This document shows, in pieces, positions 27,017-41,827 of a stretch of DNA of 64,000 nucleotides (position 1 is its first letter; each line of letters begins with the position of its first letter). Source of the stretch: Citrobacter sedlakii NBRC 105722. Lineage in GTDB: Bacteria; Pseudomonadota; Gammaproteobacteria; Enterobacterales; Enterobacteriaceae. The stretch lies in NCBI RefSeq assembly GCF_000759835.1, contig NZ_BBNB01000015.1, forward strand, positions 78,473 to 142,472, read 5' to 3'. The position numbers were made by a program, and so were the translations under genes. Under the pieces are notes generated by a model, which was given only the letters and a program-made list of their open reading frames with translations, was not told the origin of the DNA and made no database searches.

Positions 27017-27021
27017 CGCGA

Positions 27022-27954
27022 TTAACCAAACTCGCGCAGACGGTGCGCCATTTTACGGAAGAACGAGTCGTTGTTGGCGTCGCGATCCTGCGTACCGGTG
27101 ACAACCACGGTGGCGGTCGTCCCGGCAGGCCACAGGTTCTCCTGCTGATCGTCAAGACGAATACGCACCGGCACGCGCTGCGCCAGACGGACCCATTCAA
27201 GGTTAGAATCGATAGTGGCCATACCTTTGTCGTCACGCGTGCTGCTGGCGTTGGTCACCCCCGCCGCCACGCTGTCCACCGTACCTTTCAGCACCGTGTT
27301 GCTGCCCAGCGGGGTGATCTCGGCGCGGTAACCCGGACGCACGCCTTCCAGTTTGGTCTCTTCCATATAGGCCAGCACGTAGAACGAGTTTTGCTTCACC
27401 AGCGCCACAGCGGTGGAGCCCCGGGTAATAAATTCGCCAGTATAAACGTTAAGGTTAGTGACCCAGCCGTCGGCCGGAGCGCGGATCACGGTACGCTCAA
27501 GATCTAATTTTGCCAGGTCGCGGGTCGCCTGCGCTTTCGCAAGCTGATGTAAGACGGTTTGCAGAACGTTATTGGCCTGGTCGATTTCCTCTCGTGACAT
27601 CGCCTGTACGCCAAGACGGTTACGGCGGCTGGCCTCCTGACGTTTTTCCTGCGACAGCACCCGGTAATAGGCGACGTCGGCTTCTGCTTCTTCAAGCGCT
27701 TTCTTGTAGCGCGGCTGGTCAATGGTAAACAGCACCTGATCTTTCTTTACCAGCTGGTTATCATGCACATTCACGTTAGTGATCAGCCCGGAAACATCGG
27801 GCGCAATGGCGACCACGTCGGCGCTGAAGCGCGCGTCACGCGTCCACGGTGATTCGGTGTAATAGACCCAGGCGCGAAAAATAGCGATGAACGCCAGGAT
27901 GACCAGAACGAGGGTAATGGCCGTACGGGAGAGTTTTCTTGTTAGTGTTTTCAC
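27022..27954 (-). CDS. aaeA: p-Hydroxybenzoic acid efflux membrane-fusion protein AaeA
   Basis: Periplasmic adaptor of the AaeAB pump (HlyD/EmrA type). The 310 residues have one N-terminal membrane anchor (about 12-32), the biotinyl-lipoyl-like half motifs around [19 protein letters not shown] and [19 protein letters not shown], a coiled-coil hairpin between them and a beta-barrel end. It starts 7 bases after aaeX. Length equals E. coli AaeA. Confidence 0.97.
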   Translation of the reverse strand: MKTLTRKLSRTAITLVLVILAFIAIFRAWVYYTESPWTRDARFSADVVAIAPDVSGLITNVNVHDNQLVKKDQVLFTIDQPRYKKALEEAEADVAYYRVLSQEKRQEASRRNRLGVQAMSREEIDQANNVLQTVLHQLAKAQATRDLAKLDLERTVIRAPADGWVTNLNVYTGEFITRGSTAVALVKQNSFYVLAYMEETKLEGVRPGYRAEITPLGSNTVLKGTVDSVAAGVTNASSTRDDKGMATIDSNLEWVRLAQRVPVRIRLDDQQENLWPAGTTATVVVTGTQDRDANNDSFFRKMAHRLREFG

Positions 27955-27961
27955 TTCAACC

Positions 27962-28165
27962 TCAAACGAACAGGCGCGATATTAAGTAAAAGAGACAGCA
28001 ATACAGCGCGGTATTGAACAGAGCCGGATGCCAGACAAAATCATAGATGCCCGTGGGCACAAGCACCCGGCGCACCAGCCAGAAAATCGCCAGTGACAGA
28101 AGCAATTCGAAAAATATCGGTGGGAAGGACAGACCAAACACCACGATAACGGGAAACAGACTCAT
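27962..28165 (-). CDS. aaeX: Small membrane protein AaeX
   Basis: A 67-residue hydrophobic protein of the DUF1656 family, first gene of the aaeXAB operon. Two membrane segments are visible (about residues 4-25 and 45-65). Its exact role is unknown; E. coli export needs only AaeA and AaeB. The region between it and the divergent aaeR holds the shared control DNA. Confidence 0.93.
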
Positions 28166-28312
28166 GTTGACCTTGATTTTTTAGAGAGTGCAGGCGATAC
28201 AGTTTTTAGCCGTGTCGCCGCGGAGAAGGGCAAGGAAAGCCAGGCGAGAGCGACGCAGCCGTTATTTGAATAATAATATATTAACGTAACTGTTATGCTG
28301 TTATCTATAATA

Positions 28313-28328
28313 TGTGATCTAAATCACT
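28313..28328. promoter_or_regulatory. CRP-like palindrome in the aaeX-aaeR control region
   Basis: TGTGATCTAAATCACT matches the CRP consensus TGTGA-N6-TCACA except for the last base. It lies 18 bp before the aaeR start and about 150 bp from the aaeX start. Occupancy by CRP or FNR is not shown by sequence alone. Confidence 0.5.
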
Positions 28329-28346
28329 TTTAAGCCAGAGTGAATA

Positions 28347-29279
28347 ATGGAACGATTAAAACGGATGTCGGTGTTTGCCAAAGTCGTGGAATTTGGCTCC
28401 TTCACCGCCGCGGCCAGACAGCTACAAATGAGCGTTTCATCCATCAGCCAGACGGTTGCAAAACTGGAAGATGAACTGCAGGTTAAACTGCTCAACCGCA
28501 GTACGCGCAGCATTGGGCTGACTGAAGCCGGTAAAATTTACTACCAGGGCTGCCGTCGAATGCTCCATGAAGTGCAGGATGTTCACGAGCAGCTTTACGC
28601 GTTTAACAATACCCCTATCGGCACGTTGCGGATCGGCTGTTCTTCAACGATGGCACAAAATGTCCTCGCCGGACTGACCGCAAAAATGCTGAAAGAGTAC
28701 CCCGGCCTGACGGTGAATCTGGTCACCGGTATTCCCGCACCCGACCTGATTGCTGACGGCCTGGACGTGGTGATCCGCGTGGGCGCGTTACAGGATTCCA
28801 GTCTGTTTTCCCGCCGCCTGGGGGCGATGCCAATGGTGGTTTGCGCCGCCAAACGCTATCTCGCGCAGTATGGCATACCGGAGAAGCCAGCCGACCTCGC
28901 AAACCACTCATGGCTGGAGTACAGCGTCCGTCCGGACAATGAGTTTGAGCTGATCGCGCCAGAAGGGATTTCAACCCGTCTGATCCCGCAGGGACGCTTT
29001 ATCACCAACGATCCGATGACCCTGAGCCGCTGGCTGACCGCCGGCGCGGGCGTCGCCTACGTCCCGTTGATGTGGGTGATCAACGAGATTAACCGCGGAG
29101 AGCTGGAGATCTTATTACCGCGTTATCAGTCCGATCCGCGTCCGGTTTATGCCTTGTATACCGAAAAAGATAAGCTGCCGCTGAAAGTGCAGGTCGTGAT
29201 TAACTACCTGACCGATTATTTTGTCGATGTATCGCAGCTATTTCAGGGAATGTACGGTCGGGGAAAAGAGAAAGGCTAA
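28347..29279 (+). CDS. aaeR: LysR-type regulator AaeR
   Basis: LysR-family regulator divergent from aaeXAB, which it activates in E. coli in response to aromatic carboxylic acids. The 310 residues have the N-terminal helix-turn-helix (residues about 4-62, TAAARQLQMSVSSISQTV) and a C-terminal two-lobed effector domain. One LysR-typical feature is the 181-bp shared intergenic region. It is one residue longer than the E. coli protein. Confidence 0.95.
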   Translation: MERLKRMSVFAKVVEFGSFTAAARQLQMSVSSISQTVAKLEDELQVKLLNRSTRSIGLTEAGKIYYQGCRRMLHEVQDVHEQLYAFNNTPIGTLRIGCSSTMAQNVLAGLTAKMLKEYPGLTVNLVTGIPAPDLIADGLDVVIRVGALQDSSLFSRRLGAMPMVVCAAKRYLAQYGIPEKPADLANHSWLEYSVRPDNEFELIAPEGISTRLIPQGRFITNDPMTLSRWLTAGAGVAYVPLMWVINEINRGELEILLPRYQSDPRPVYALYTEKDKLPLKVQVVINYLTDYFVDVSQLFQGMYGRGKEKG

Positions 29280-29282
29280 ATT

Positions 29283-29363
29283 GCCCGATGGCGCAGTCGC
29301 TTATCGGGCACGCAGGAACACAACACGCCAGGCCGGATAACTCGCAACGTGCGGCCATCCGGC
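29283..29363. repeat. REP pair between aaeR and tldD
   Basis: Two palindromic units lie between the convergent aaeR and tldD ends: GCCCGATGGCGC...TTATCGGGC at 29283-29309 and GCCGGATAACTC...CCATCCGGC at 29332-29363. They have the REP/BIME form and probably protect both mRNA 3' ends. Confidence 0.75.
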
Positions 29364-29379
29364 ACGGCAGACCCGCAAC

Positions 29380-30861
<1,482 letters not shown>

Positions 30862-30879
30862 CTATGCTAAAAAATTTAC

Positions 30880-30954
30880 GCCGGATGGCGCTGCGTTTAT
30901 GCGGCCTACGGAAACGTCATAATGTAGGTCGCTACGTTACCCTCCGGCAAGACT
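30880..30954. repeat. REP-type repeats between yhdP and tldD
   Basis: GCCGGATGGCGCTGCG... ending GCGGCCTACG (30880-30910) is a clear REP unit. A second, degraded unit in opposite orientation ends CTCCGGC near 30945. They fill most of the gap between yhdP and tldD, which run in the same direction. Confidence 0.7.
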
Positions 30955-30992
30955 ATGTACTGAGAGTGGGGTAATTCCGCGTCGCCGTCAAA

Positions 30993-33900
30993 TCATTGCG
31001 TTTTTTCTTTCCGCGGCTGGCGCAGAACTTCGTTGATCTGCGGTTGATCGACCGGACCGGTGATGCGATAGCGCAGAATCGACACTTTGTTCCACAGCGG
31101 CCCAAGCACCTTACTGGCGGCAAATACCGCCGCGCCGACGATCGGGTTGACCGCAAACGCGGCAGCCACGCCCACCGTGGCAGAGATTTCCGGCGCCACG
31201 ACCGCTTCAATGTCCAGTTCGCGTCGCACCAGATTAACCGACCCTTTCATAGCGATATCCGCTTCCAGGCCGTCCACCAGCGTATCATCGGTATGCAACA
31301 CGCCGTCTTTAATCCACGCGGTACTGCGGATCGAATCAAAGTAGAACCCTTCGCTAAAGGTGTCGCTAAAATCAAAACGCAGTTTACGCAGCAGCGCGTC
31401 TACGCTGAGCAAGCGCAGGAGCTGCCCGGCGTGGCCGGTGCTTAAGTCGGTGATTTCCCCTTTGCCCAGACGGGTACGAATAATCCCGTTGAGTGAGGCT
31501 TCATCTGGTTGCCACGGCGGATTGCGCCAGTGCAGATCGTAATCGACATTAAACGACGCGTTGCGCATCGGCGTGGTCACGCCAAAGAAGCCTGCCGCCG
31601 CATCAATCTTGTTGCCGCGCAGTTTACCTTTAATCGAAGTGCGTTCGCGGCCAGGCGCGTTGACCCACTGGCCGTCCGCGGTGAGCCGGGCAAAGCCGGT
31701 GTCCAGCAACCCGTTGCTCAGGTTCAGCGTATCGCCGTTGATCGCCAGATCGGCATCGATGCGCCCATACTTCTGCCCCCATAACCAGCATTCGCTACAG
31801 CGCAGCTGCATGTCAGGCCAGCCGCGGAAACTGACGCGATCTACAGTGGCAAACGGCGTCGCGGGAGCGTCGTTTTTTTCTGCAGGTTTCGCTGTGGACG
31901 GGTTGTAATAAAGGTATTTGATATTCGCCAGCCACGGCGCGTTATTGCGCATCGCCAGCGTCGCATTGATCTCTCGCCCCTGCGCTTCAACGGTCGTTCC
32001 GTTCAGCGCTGGCTGCGAAACAATGCTCATGTTGTTCCACTGTTGACCGCCCAGCGTCAGCGCTGGCGTACGCAGGGTAATGCGCTGAGGAAACTTCGCG
32101 CTGCTGGTCACGTTATCCGCCGCACCTTTCTGGAATAACGCCAGCCATTCGGCGCCATCCAACGCGGGCAGATTAAGTTCGATACCTTCCTGTTCGGGCA
32201 GTGGCGGTGTGGTTCGACTTTCCGCCGTCCAGATGGCGCGGTCCAGGGTAAGCTTCTGACCCAGCAGCCAGCGGCTGTTGAAATGGTTCTCTTTGTCTGC
32301 GTTGCCGGTGAGGGCAAAGCTACGCAGGTCGCCGTTAGCGGTAATGTTAACGGGTAACGGTTCACCGGCTTTTTTATTCAGCGGCGCTGGTAAGCGACTA
32401 CTTACATTTTTAAGATCGCCGTTCAACTCAACGTGGTAATGCGCGCCTGAACGATACGGCAGGTCAATCCCCACCTTTCCCTTCCACGCCACGCTGCCAC
32501 CGAGCGCGTCATTCACCTGAGCAGGCAATACACCAGTACGGGTGGGCTGCCAGTTACCGTTGAGGTTCACCGCGACCTGATACGCTTTTGCTCCCTGGGT
32601 CGTGGAGAAATCGACGTTTAACGGTTGATTAAACCAGTTCGCCGTCATCGGCCCACTGTTGAGATCGCCATTGGTAAAGCTGAATTTACCGCTAAGGTTT
32701 TTCAGGGTGCTGTCGATCGGTTTTATCAACAGACTGTTGTCGCGCAACGTGACGTCGCCTTTCGCCGTTACCAGCTCGCCGTCGAGGGGAATATCCAGAT
32801 GTAAGCGAGCATTCACATCGCCGCCAATTTGCAACTGCTCAAGAGCGGCGCCGAGCGACTCTTTAAGCGGCGTACCGTCAAAATACGGCCCCACTGCGTC
32901 GCCAGGCCCAGTGATATCGGCATCAATCAACAGTTTTTCTTTCGAATAGTCGGGGATGACCGCTGTCAGATTGGAGGCTTTTACACCACCCAAATCGACA
33001 CCGTCGGTTTTCATCCACAAGCCGTCGTTAAGGAAATCCAGCTCGATATCCAGATTGGTCAGCGCAGGCCAGTCCGGCTGGAAAGCGAATTTGGCGTTAC
33101 GCAGCGGCACCAGCACTTCAAACTGGCCTTCGTTATGTTTATAAGGGAACAGATGGGGGTTTCCGCCATAGACCAGCGTCGCGTTATTCGCTTCACCGCC
33201 CTGAATCGCCCCGCTGAGATAGTCCACCAGCGCTTTGCCCATCAGGTTTTCCGGAAAATACCGCCAGGCCTGGGAGCCGTCGTCGGTGCTGATACCCGCC
33301 AGAATGCCCAGCCACGGCTCGTCGCCTGCGGGTTGCAGATAGCGGAAACCGCCGCGGGCATGTACCGCTTTGGCTTTAACGTCAATATCGCGCCCATCCA
33401 GTTGAAAACCTTTCTCATTCTTCAGCCAGTTCAGGGTCGCTACGCCATCTTCAATTTCTAACGGCGCGCGGAAAACCGTTTCATACGGCATTTTCGCCTG
33501 CTTCATGGCGGCGGTTAGCCGACCATCCTCAACGCTTCCTGAAAGGGTCCCGGAAAAATGCTCTGCTCCCGGCAACAGCTTCCACTGCTTCCACGCCAGA
33601 TCGCGCCATGCAGCCTGAAAACGGGTCTTTTCGGTCGCATCAAGGGGGATATCCAGCGCCAGCGTGTCAATCGTTCCGCTCGGCTGCGTCGCCTGCCAGA
33701 CTTCACCAAGCGCAGGCGAGAGCTTCGCCGCGACGGGGCGCAGCCCATCAAGGCCGGCTAAATCAAGATGGCTGGCGCGAATGCGTAGCTCGTCGCTACG
33801 TTTACCGTCCGCGCCGCCCACGTCCTGCTCAGGGATCCAGGCAAGCTGCAGTGCGCCGCTCGGCCAGCGCTTGCCGTCCATGGTGATGCGGGTATCTGGA

Positions 33901-34796
33901 ATGGCGAACTGCCAACCGGGCTGTTCGCGACTGATATGCGCCGTCAGGTTATCGACTGCAAGCGTGTGGGTCGTGTTTTCGCCTTTCCAGCTCGCGCCGC
34001 CCTTTTTCAGCCAGACGTCGCCGCCAGCGATCTCTCCCTTGCTGATGTTCATCCAGCCCTCAAGACTAAAGCGCGCGGTTTCCAGCGCCACGTTGTCCTG
34101 CATCCATCGCCCCAACCACGGCTTGACGTCAATGTCGTCCGCCTGCAACCAGACGCGGCCGTTATTCAGCAGTCCATCATCGTCGCGCAGGTCCATACGG
34201 ACCTGCATTACGCCATGTTGACCGGTCAGGCTCGACAGGCTGACCTGCCCCTCCGCGCGGTGACGGTTTCGGCTGTTAAGCCAGGTCAACTGGGGGATAG
34301 CCAACTGGGCGCGCTGGCCTGAAAGGGTCAGAAAGCTAATCTGGCTGTCGCGGAGATCGAAGTGATCGAACTGACGCAGAAAAAGATCGCTGATGCGTCC
34401 CGCTTCAGGGGTATCCGCGTCTCCGCTGCGCTGAATGGGGGTATTGGTGCGTAGGTTCAGTTGCCAGAACGTCAGATCGCGAAACTGCCAGCGCATATGC
34501 AGCAAACTTTGCCAGACATCCAGCGCCAGGGTGACGCGCTTCACCGCAAACTCGCCGCCGTCAGTTAGCTGCACGCGGATGTCCCGCGCTTCCAGCGTCG
34601 GACCAAAATTTTGCCAACTGGCGGTAAGCTGGCTGGCCTCCGTCGGCAAACCGGTCTCGGATTCGATCTTGGCGAGGATGGCAGGACGCCAGCTGTTGAG
34701 ATGCGGCAGGGCCAGGCGCAGGCCACTGACCAGCAGCGCTACGATGACGACGAGCGCGGCTCCAGTGAGCAGTAATATCCCCGGCAATCGCCTCAC
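30993..34796 (-). CDS. yhdP: AsmA-like envelope lipid-transport protein YhdP
   Basis: Very large inner-membrane-anchored periplasmic protein of the AsmA/TamB/YhdP group. In E. coli, YhdP, TamB and YdbH together carry phospholipids to the outer membrane. The product has 1267 residues, against 1266 in E. coli. One N-terminal membrane segment (about residues 6-28) is followed by long repeating beta-strand groove sequence (DUF3971) and a C-terminal AsmA-like region. I chose GTG 34796: AAGGAGA lies 5 bases upstream and the protein then begins MRRLPGILLL as in E. coli. An upstream ATG at 34838 would add 14 unconserved residues. Confidence 0.96.
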   Translation of the reverse strand: MRRLPGILLLTGAALVVIVALLVSGLRLALPHLNSWRPAILAKIESETGLPTEASQLTASWQNFGPTLEARDIRVQLTDGGEFAVKRVTLALDVWQSLLHMRWQFRDLTFWQLNLRTNTPIQRSGDADTPEAGRISDLFLRQFDHFDLRDSQISFLTLSGQRAQLAIPQLTWLNSRNRHRAEGQVSLSSLTGQHGVMQVRMDLRDDDGLLNNGRVWLQADDIDVKPWLGRWMQDNVALETARFSLEGWMNISKGEIAGGDVWLKKGGASWKGENTTHTLAVDNLTAHISREQPGWQFAIPDTRITMDGKRWPSGALQLAWIPEQDVGGADGKRSDELRIRASHLDLAGLDGLRPVAAKLSPALGEVWQATQPSGTIDTLALDIPLDATEKTRFQAAWRDLAWKQWKLLPGAEHFSGTLSGSVEDGRLTAAMKQAKMPYETVFRAPLEIEDGVATLNWLKNEKGFQLDGRDIDVKAKAVHARGGFRYLQPAGDEPWLGILAGISTDDGSQAWRYFPENLMGKALVDYLSGAIQGGEANNATLVYGGNPHLFPYKHNEGQFEVLVPLRNAKFAFQPDWPALTNLDIELDFLNDGLWMKTDGVDLGGVKASNLTAVIPDYSKEKLLIDADITGPGDAVGPYFDGTPLKESLGAALEQLQIGGDVNARLHLDIPLDGELVTAKGDVTLRDNSLLIKPIDSTLKNLSGKFSFTNGDLNSGPMTANWFNQPLNVDFSTTQGAKAYQVAVNLNGNWQPTRTGVLPAQVNDALGGSVAWKGKVGIDLPYRSGAHYHVELNGDLKNVSSRLPAPLNKKAGEPLPVNITANGDLRSFALTGNADKENHFNSRWLLGQKLTLDRAIWTAESRTTPPLPEQEGIELNLPALDGAEWLALFQKGAADNVTSSAKFPQRITLRTPALTLGGQQWNNMSIVSQPALNGTTVEAQGREINATLAMRNNAPWLANIKYLYYNPSTAKPAEKNDAPATPFATVDRVSFRGWPDMQLRCSECWLWGQKYGRIDADLAINGDTLNLSNGLLDTGFARLTADGQWVNAPGRERTSIKGKLRGNKIDAAAGFFGVTTPMRNASFNVDYDLHWRNPPWQPDEASLNGIIRTRLGKGEITDLSTGHAGQLLRLLSVDALLRKLRFDFSDTFSEGFYFDSIRSTAWIKDGVLHTDDTLVDGLEADIAMKGSVNLVRRELDIEAVVAPEISATVGVAAAFAVNPIVGAAVFAASKVLGPLWNKVSILRYRITGPVDQPQINEVLRQPRKEKTQ

Positions 34797-34847
34797 GCGT
34801 CTCTCCTTGTCTGCCTGAAAGTGGCTCGCAAACTGCAAGCAAAGGGT

Positions 34848-34884
34848 GCCAGATGGCGGCGTGAACGCGTGATCTGGCCTACGT
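34848..34884. repeat. REP element between rng and yhdP
   Basis: GCCAGATGGCGGCG... ending GATCTGGCCTACG has the REP palindrome pattern. It sits in the 94-bp gap between rng and yhdP, just after the rng stop. Confidence 0.7.
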
Positions 34885-34890
34885 AAATGA

Positions 34891-36360
34891 TTACATCATT
34901 ACGACGTCGAACTGCTCCTGGTTATAGAGCGGTTCGATTTGCACTTTAACCTGTTTGCCAACAAAAATTTCCACTTCCGCCAGCGCGTGCGACTCCTCCC
35001 CTTTCAGGGCCTCCGCGACCGCCGGAGAAGCATAAACCAGGAAACGGTCGGAATCGTATGCATGATGCACGCGTACGATCTCACGCATAATTTCATAACA
35101 CACGGTTTCCACCGTTTTCACCGTACCGCGACCGTGACAGGTTGGACACTCGTTGCAGAGCACATGTTCCACGCTTTCCCGCGTGCGTTTGCGCGTCATT
35201 TCCACCAGTCCCAACTGTGAAAAGCCATTGATGCTGGTTTTCACACGGTCTTTGCTCAGCGCCTGCTCCAGAGAATGCAGAACCCGACGGCGGTGATCGT
35301 CATTATTCATATCGATAAAGTCGATGATAATAATGCCGCCCAGATTGCGCAGGCGAAGCTGGCGGGCAATGGCCTGCGTGGCTTCGATATTGGTGTTAAA
35401 AATGGTGTCGTCGAGATTGCGATGGCCGACAAAAGCGCCGGTATTGATATCAACGGTCGTCATCGCTTCGGTCTGATCGATAATCAGATAGCCGCCGGAC
35501 TTCAGCTCAACCTTGCGCTCCAGCGCCCGCTGGATCTCATTTTCCACATCAAAGAGATCAAAAATCGGCTGACGCCCGCTGTAATGCTCCAGCTTGCTGG
35601 TCATTTCCGGAATGTACTCGGCGGTAAACTCCAGCAGCGCCTCGTAGGTCAGACGGGAATCCACGCGAATGCGATCCAACTGCGCATCGGCAAAATCACG
35701 CAATACGCGCTGCGCCAGCGCCAGTTCGCCGTACATCTGATACCGCGTCTGCGGGCGCTTTTTGCGCTCCATGACTTTCGTCCAGACACGCTTGAGGTAG
35801 GCGGCATCGGAAGCCAGATCGTCTTCACATACGCCTTCTGCCGCGGTGCGAATGATAAATCCACCCTGCTCGTCGCAATATTCCGCCACCACCTTTTTCA
35901 GTCTTTCGCGTTCGGCTTCGCTTTCAATACGCTGAGACACCCCAACGTGTGACGCGCCGGGCATAAAGACCAGATAACGGGAAGGCAGGGTGATGTCGGT
36001 GGTCAGACGCGCGCCTTTGGTGCCGAGGGGATCTTTCACCACCTGCACCATCAGATCCTGTCCCTGACGCACCAGTTCGGAAATGTCCCGTACGGTAAAC
36101 TGTTTCTGCTCATCGCCCGCCACGCATTCGGTATGCGGCATGATGTCAGAAGCATGAAGAAATGCGGCTTTATCCAGCCCAATATCTACAAAAGCCGCCT
36201 GCATACCCGGCAGTACGCGACTTACCCGACCTTTGTAGATATTGCCTACGATTCCTCGTCGCGCCTCACGCTCAATGTGAATCTCCTGGAGGATCCCGCC
36301 GTCGATATACGCCACACGCGTTTCCGATGGCGTTACGTTTACCAACAATTCAGCCGTCAT
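34891..36360 (-). CDS. rng: Ribonuclease G
   Basis: Endoribonuclease of the RNase E/G family that matures the 16S rRNA 5' end and degrades some mRNAs such as adhE. The 489 residues include an S1-like RNA-binding segment (about 38-130), the DNase-I-like catalytic domain with the acidic metal site around TTVDINTG and IIDFIDM, and the zinc-link CPTCHGRG. I chose ATG 36360, which gives the E. coli N-terminus MTAELLVN; a start at 36378 adds six residues. Its start overlaps the end of yhdE by 11 bases. Confidence 0.97.
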   Translation of the reverse strand: MTAELLVNVTPSETRVAYIDGGILQEIHIEREARRGIVGNIYKGRVSRVLPGMQAAFVDIGLDKAAFLHASDIMPHTECVAGDEQKQFTVRDISELVRQGQDLMVQVVKDPLGTKGARLTTDITLPSRYLVFMPGASHVGVSQRIESEAERERLKKVVAEYCDEQGGFIIRTAAEGVCEDDLASDAAYLKRVWTKVMERKKRPQTRYQMYGELALAQRVLRDFADAQLDRIRVDSRLTYEALLEFTAEYIPEMTSKLEHYSGRQPIFDLFDVENEIQRALERKVELKSGGYLIIDQTEAMTTVDINTGAFVGHRNLDDTIFNTNIEATQAIARQLRLRNLGGIIIIDFIDMNNDDHRRRVLHSLEQALSKDRVKTSINGFSQLGLVEMTRKRTRESVEHVLCNECPTCHGRGTVKTVETVCYEIMREIVRVHHAYDSDRFLVYASPAVAEALKGEESHALAEVEIFVGKQVKVQIEPLYNQEQFDVVMM

Positions 36361-36943
36361 GTTTATCCCTTTTCTCACGCAGTGAGTTAAAATTGCTTAG
36401 CAACTCATACGTTTCAACCAGCGGTAAGCCGACTACGGCGTGATAGCTGCCATTTATCTTCCTGACAAAACAGCCACCCAGCCCCTGAATACCGTATGCA
36501 CCTGCTTTATCCATCGGTTCACCGCTGGCGATATAGTCAGCGATATCCGCATCCGACAACGCTCTGAACGTCACGTCGGTCACCACCAGACAGTCGAGCA
36601 CGTACTGACTGTCGGCCAGCGCCACGGCGGTCATCACCTGGTGCGTCTGCCCGGATAGCTTACGCAGCATTGTCGCGGCGTGTTCTGCATCGCGCGGTTT
36701 CTCTAAAACTTCACCATGAAGGATGACGATCGTGTCCGCCCCCAGCACCGGCAAATCGCGCGGGGTCTGCGTCACGCCTGCCTGTGCTTTTTCACGCGCC
36801 AGCCGAGAGACATACTGCTGCGCGCTTTCCCCTGCGCCGCGCATCTCTTCGATACCGGTAACGATACGCTCGAACGCAACGCCCAATTGGGTGAGCAGTT
36901 CCTGGCGGCGGGGTGAACCGGAAGCTAAGTATAGAGACGTCAT
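36350..36943 (-). CDS. yhdE: Maf-family nucleoside triphosphate pyrophosphatase YhdE
   Basis: Maf/HAM1-like pyrophosphatase. The E. coli protein hydrolyses dTTP, UTP and m5UTP, removing modified or excess pyrimidine nucleotides. The 197 residues carry the Maf N-terminal ASGSPRR motif at about 7-13, the catalytic GADTIV region near residue 69 and the AYGIQG motif near residue 149. It overlaps rng by 11 bases and lies 17 bases after mreD, in the mre block. Confidence 0.95.
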   Translation of the reverse strand: MTSLYLASGSPRRQELLTQLGVAFERIVTGIEEMRGAGESAQQYVSRLAREKAQAGVTQTPRDLPVLGADTIVILHGEVLEKPRDAEHAATMLRKLSGQTHQVMTAVALADSQYVLDCLVVTDVTFRALSDADIADYIASGEPMDKAGAYGIQGLGGCFVRKINGSYHAVVGLPLVETYELLSNFNSLREKRDKHDG

Positions 36944-36960
36944 AGAAACCTTTATTGCAC

Positions 36961-38471
<1,511 letters not shown>

Positions 38472-38534
38472 AAGTTTGCGTATTCTCGTATCAGATTCGG
38501 CAGAGGCGCCAGACACGCCCCTGCCTGCATCCGA

Positions 38535-39886
<1,352 letters not shown>

Positions 39887-41827
39887 TCAAACCGAGTATC
39901 TTTGAGAATATTTTTTCACGTTTGTATCCAGCGGTTGGGAGGAGGCAAAGAAATCCCCCTGTCCGCCCGCAACGCCGCGGGCTGTCAGCGTCTGCCACTC
40001 GCCACGCGACCGTACGCCTGTCGCGTAAACCTGGGTATGGGTGCCCGAACAGGCTTCCACCAGGCTTTGCACCAGTAACTGGTTCTCTGTTCGCTTCTCA
40101 ATGTTTCTGACCAATCCCGGATGGAGCTTGAGTAATTCCACATTGAGCTCTTTGATCCAACTGGTGCTGACCAACGTTAAACCCGCCTGGGTTACCGCCA
40201 CCCGAACGCCTAACGCATTCACCAGACGAATAACTGGCTGTAACCGGCTGATGTGTTGACCCACATCTGCCTCTGCAAGTTCAATAATTATGCGTTTACG
40301 TTGTGATTTTTCACACTGCATCAAGGTATCACGCAGCCAGCGTTGAAAACGCGGGCGAATCAGCGACTCTACGGTGACCTGAATCGCCAGATTTTCTTCC
40401 GGCCAGTAGCCCAGGAGCGGAATGACCCGGCTGATCTGCAGACGGTCATACTCTTCCGACAGGCCGAACTGAAGCACCATCGGCATATATTCCGCCGAGC
40501 TAACCTCTTCATGGCCGTCAAAAATGCGGCACATCAGTTCCCGGTGGTGAACGCGCCCTTCGCGGGTAACCGCTGGCTTTTGATAAATGCGCGGCCCGCC
40601 GCGACTGAGCATTTGTTCAATGAGGGTGCGCCAGCGTACGTTGCCGCGCCCTTTTTCCGGCAGCGTATCATCGTACACCGCCCAACTATTTCCGCCCTGC
40701 AATACCGCGTTGCGGGTGGCCGCTTCCGCATGTTCCATCACCTGTTCGGTCGACTGGCCGCTACGCCAGGCGCAAATGCCGATATGGAACATATCGTCGC
40801 GATCGAGCATTTTATTGGTTGGCAGCGCATCGACCGCTTTCAGAAGTTGCCCGGCGACGCTCTCCGCCTCTTTCAGGGTACGGTGCGGCAACAGCACGGC
40901 GAAGTCACTGCGATGGTAACGCGCCAGCAGCGCGCCCGGAAAGCGCAGGATAAAGGTGGATAACAAATTGATCAGGCTGAACAGTTCTTCTTCGGCGAGG
41001 TTGCGTCCCCAACTGTCACGCAGCAAATTGAAGTCCGGCAGACGAATCATCATCACCACCCCATGAGCGCCGACCTTTTCTTGATCGTCCAGCAGTGTCG
41101 CCAGTTGGTTATCAAAAAAGAGACGGTTGCTGAGGCCGGTTTTGGTGTCCTGAGCCGCGTACGAGCGAATAAGCGTATCGAGTCGGCTGCGTTGCTCTTG
41201 CGCGCTCTGGATCTCGGAGAGCAGCATGTCCAGCGCGCTGCTGGTGCGCGCCGGCCATTCATACACGCTGCCGCGAACATTCGGTCCGCGCTCGCCGTTC
41301 AGGATCCGCGTAGAACGCACCTCCAGTAGCTCCTGGCCGGAAAGTTGGCGCTGCAGCCAGCGCACCGCCAGAAACAGCATCAGGATAATAAAACCGATCG
41401 CCAGCGTGAGCGGCGCGGTGGTCATCAGCGAATGAAAATAATTCCCCATCGGATCCTGATAAACCAGATCCATCGTCATGCCCGGATGTTTTAACAGCGG
41501 TACCGACAGTTCCCGGAACATATTACTGGTGCCAACCGGACGGTAGCTGCTGGCGCGCGTCTGGGTAAAGATCGTTTTTTCACCCTGGCGCAAATCAAGC
41601 CGGACGATATCCGCAGACATCATCAGTTCGTTGATGTGTGGTGACAGCGCGTTGTAATCGCGCGAAACGAGATGCGTATCGATGGCAGTGGCGACCGCCT
41701 GCACGCGATGACTCATTTTGTACTGGATGGCATTGTAAAAACTCAGCGAGCAGCCGATCAGGGTGACAAAAATGGTCAACCCGGTGAGTAGCGTAACAAA
41801 AGCTGAGAATTTCGTCGTTAATCGCAT
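39887..41827 (-). CDS. csrD: CsrD, RNase E specificity factor for CsrB/CsrC
   Basis: Membrane protein that targets the regulatory RNAs CsrB and CsrC for RNase E degradation and so raises free CsrA. The 646 residues have two membrane segments (about 10-32 and 135-155) around a periplasmic region, a HAMP-like linker with coiled coil, then GGDEF-like and EAL-like domains. Both are degenerate: HRSDF stands where GGDEF would be and ELM where EAL would be, so no c-di-GMP synthesis or breakdown is expected, as in E. coli. I chose ATG 41827; the upstream extension is not conserved. Confidence 0.96.
   Translation of the reverse strand: MRLTTKFSAFVTLLTGLTIFVTLIGCSLSFYNAIQYKMSHRVQAVATAIDTHLVSRDYNALSPHINELMMSADIVRLDLRQGEKTIFTQTRASSYRPVGTSNMFRELSVPLLKHPGMTMDLVYQDPMGNYFHSLMTTAPLTLAIGFIILMLFLAVRWLQRQLSGQELLEVRSTRILNGERGPNVRGSVYEWPARTSSALDMLLSEIQSAQEQRSRLDTLIRSYAAQDTKTGLSNRLFFDNQLATLLDDQEKVGAHGVVMMIRLPDFNLLRDSWGRNLAEEELFSLINLLSTFILRFPGALLARYHRSDFAVLLPHRTLKEAESVAGQLLKAVDALPTNKMLDRDDMFHIGICAWRSGQSTEQVMEHAEAATRNAVLQGGNSWAVYDDTLPEKGRGNVRWRTLIEQMLSRGGPRIYQKPAVTREGRVHHRELMCRIFDGHEEVSSAEYMPMVLQFGLSEEYDRLQISRVIPLLGYWPEENLAIQVTVESLIRPRFQRWLRDTLMQCEKSQRKRIIIELAEADVGQHISRLQPVIRLVNALGVRVAVTQAGLTLVSTSWIKELNVELLKLHPGLVRNIEKRTENQLLVQSLVEACSGTHTQVYATGVRSRGEWQTLTARGVAGGQGDFFASSQPLDTNVKKYSQRYSV

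Noticed and set aside
30993..34838. ATG start at 34838 for yhdP
   Set aside because: The extra 14 residues are not conserved, and the strong AAGGAGA site lies between that ATG and the GTG at 34796.
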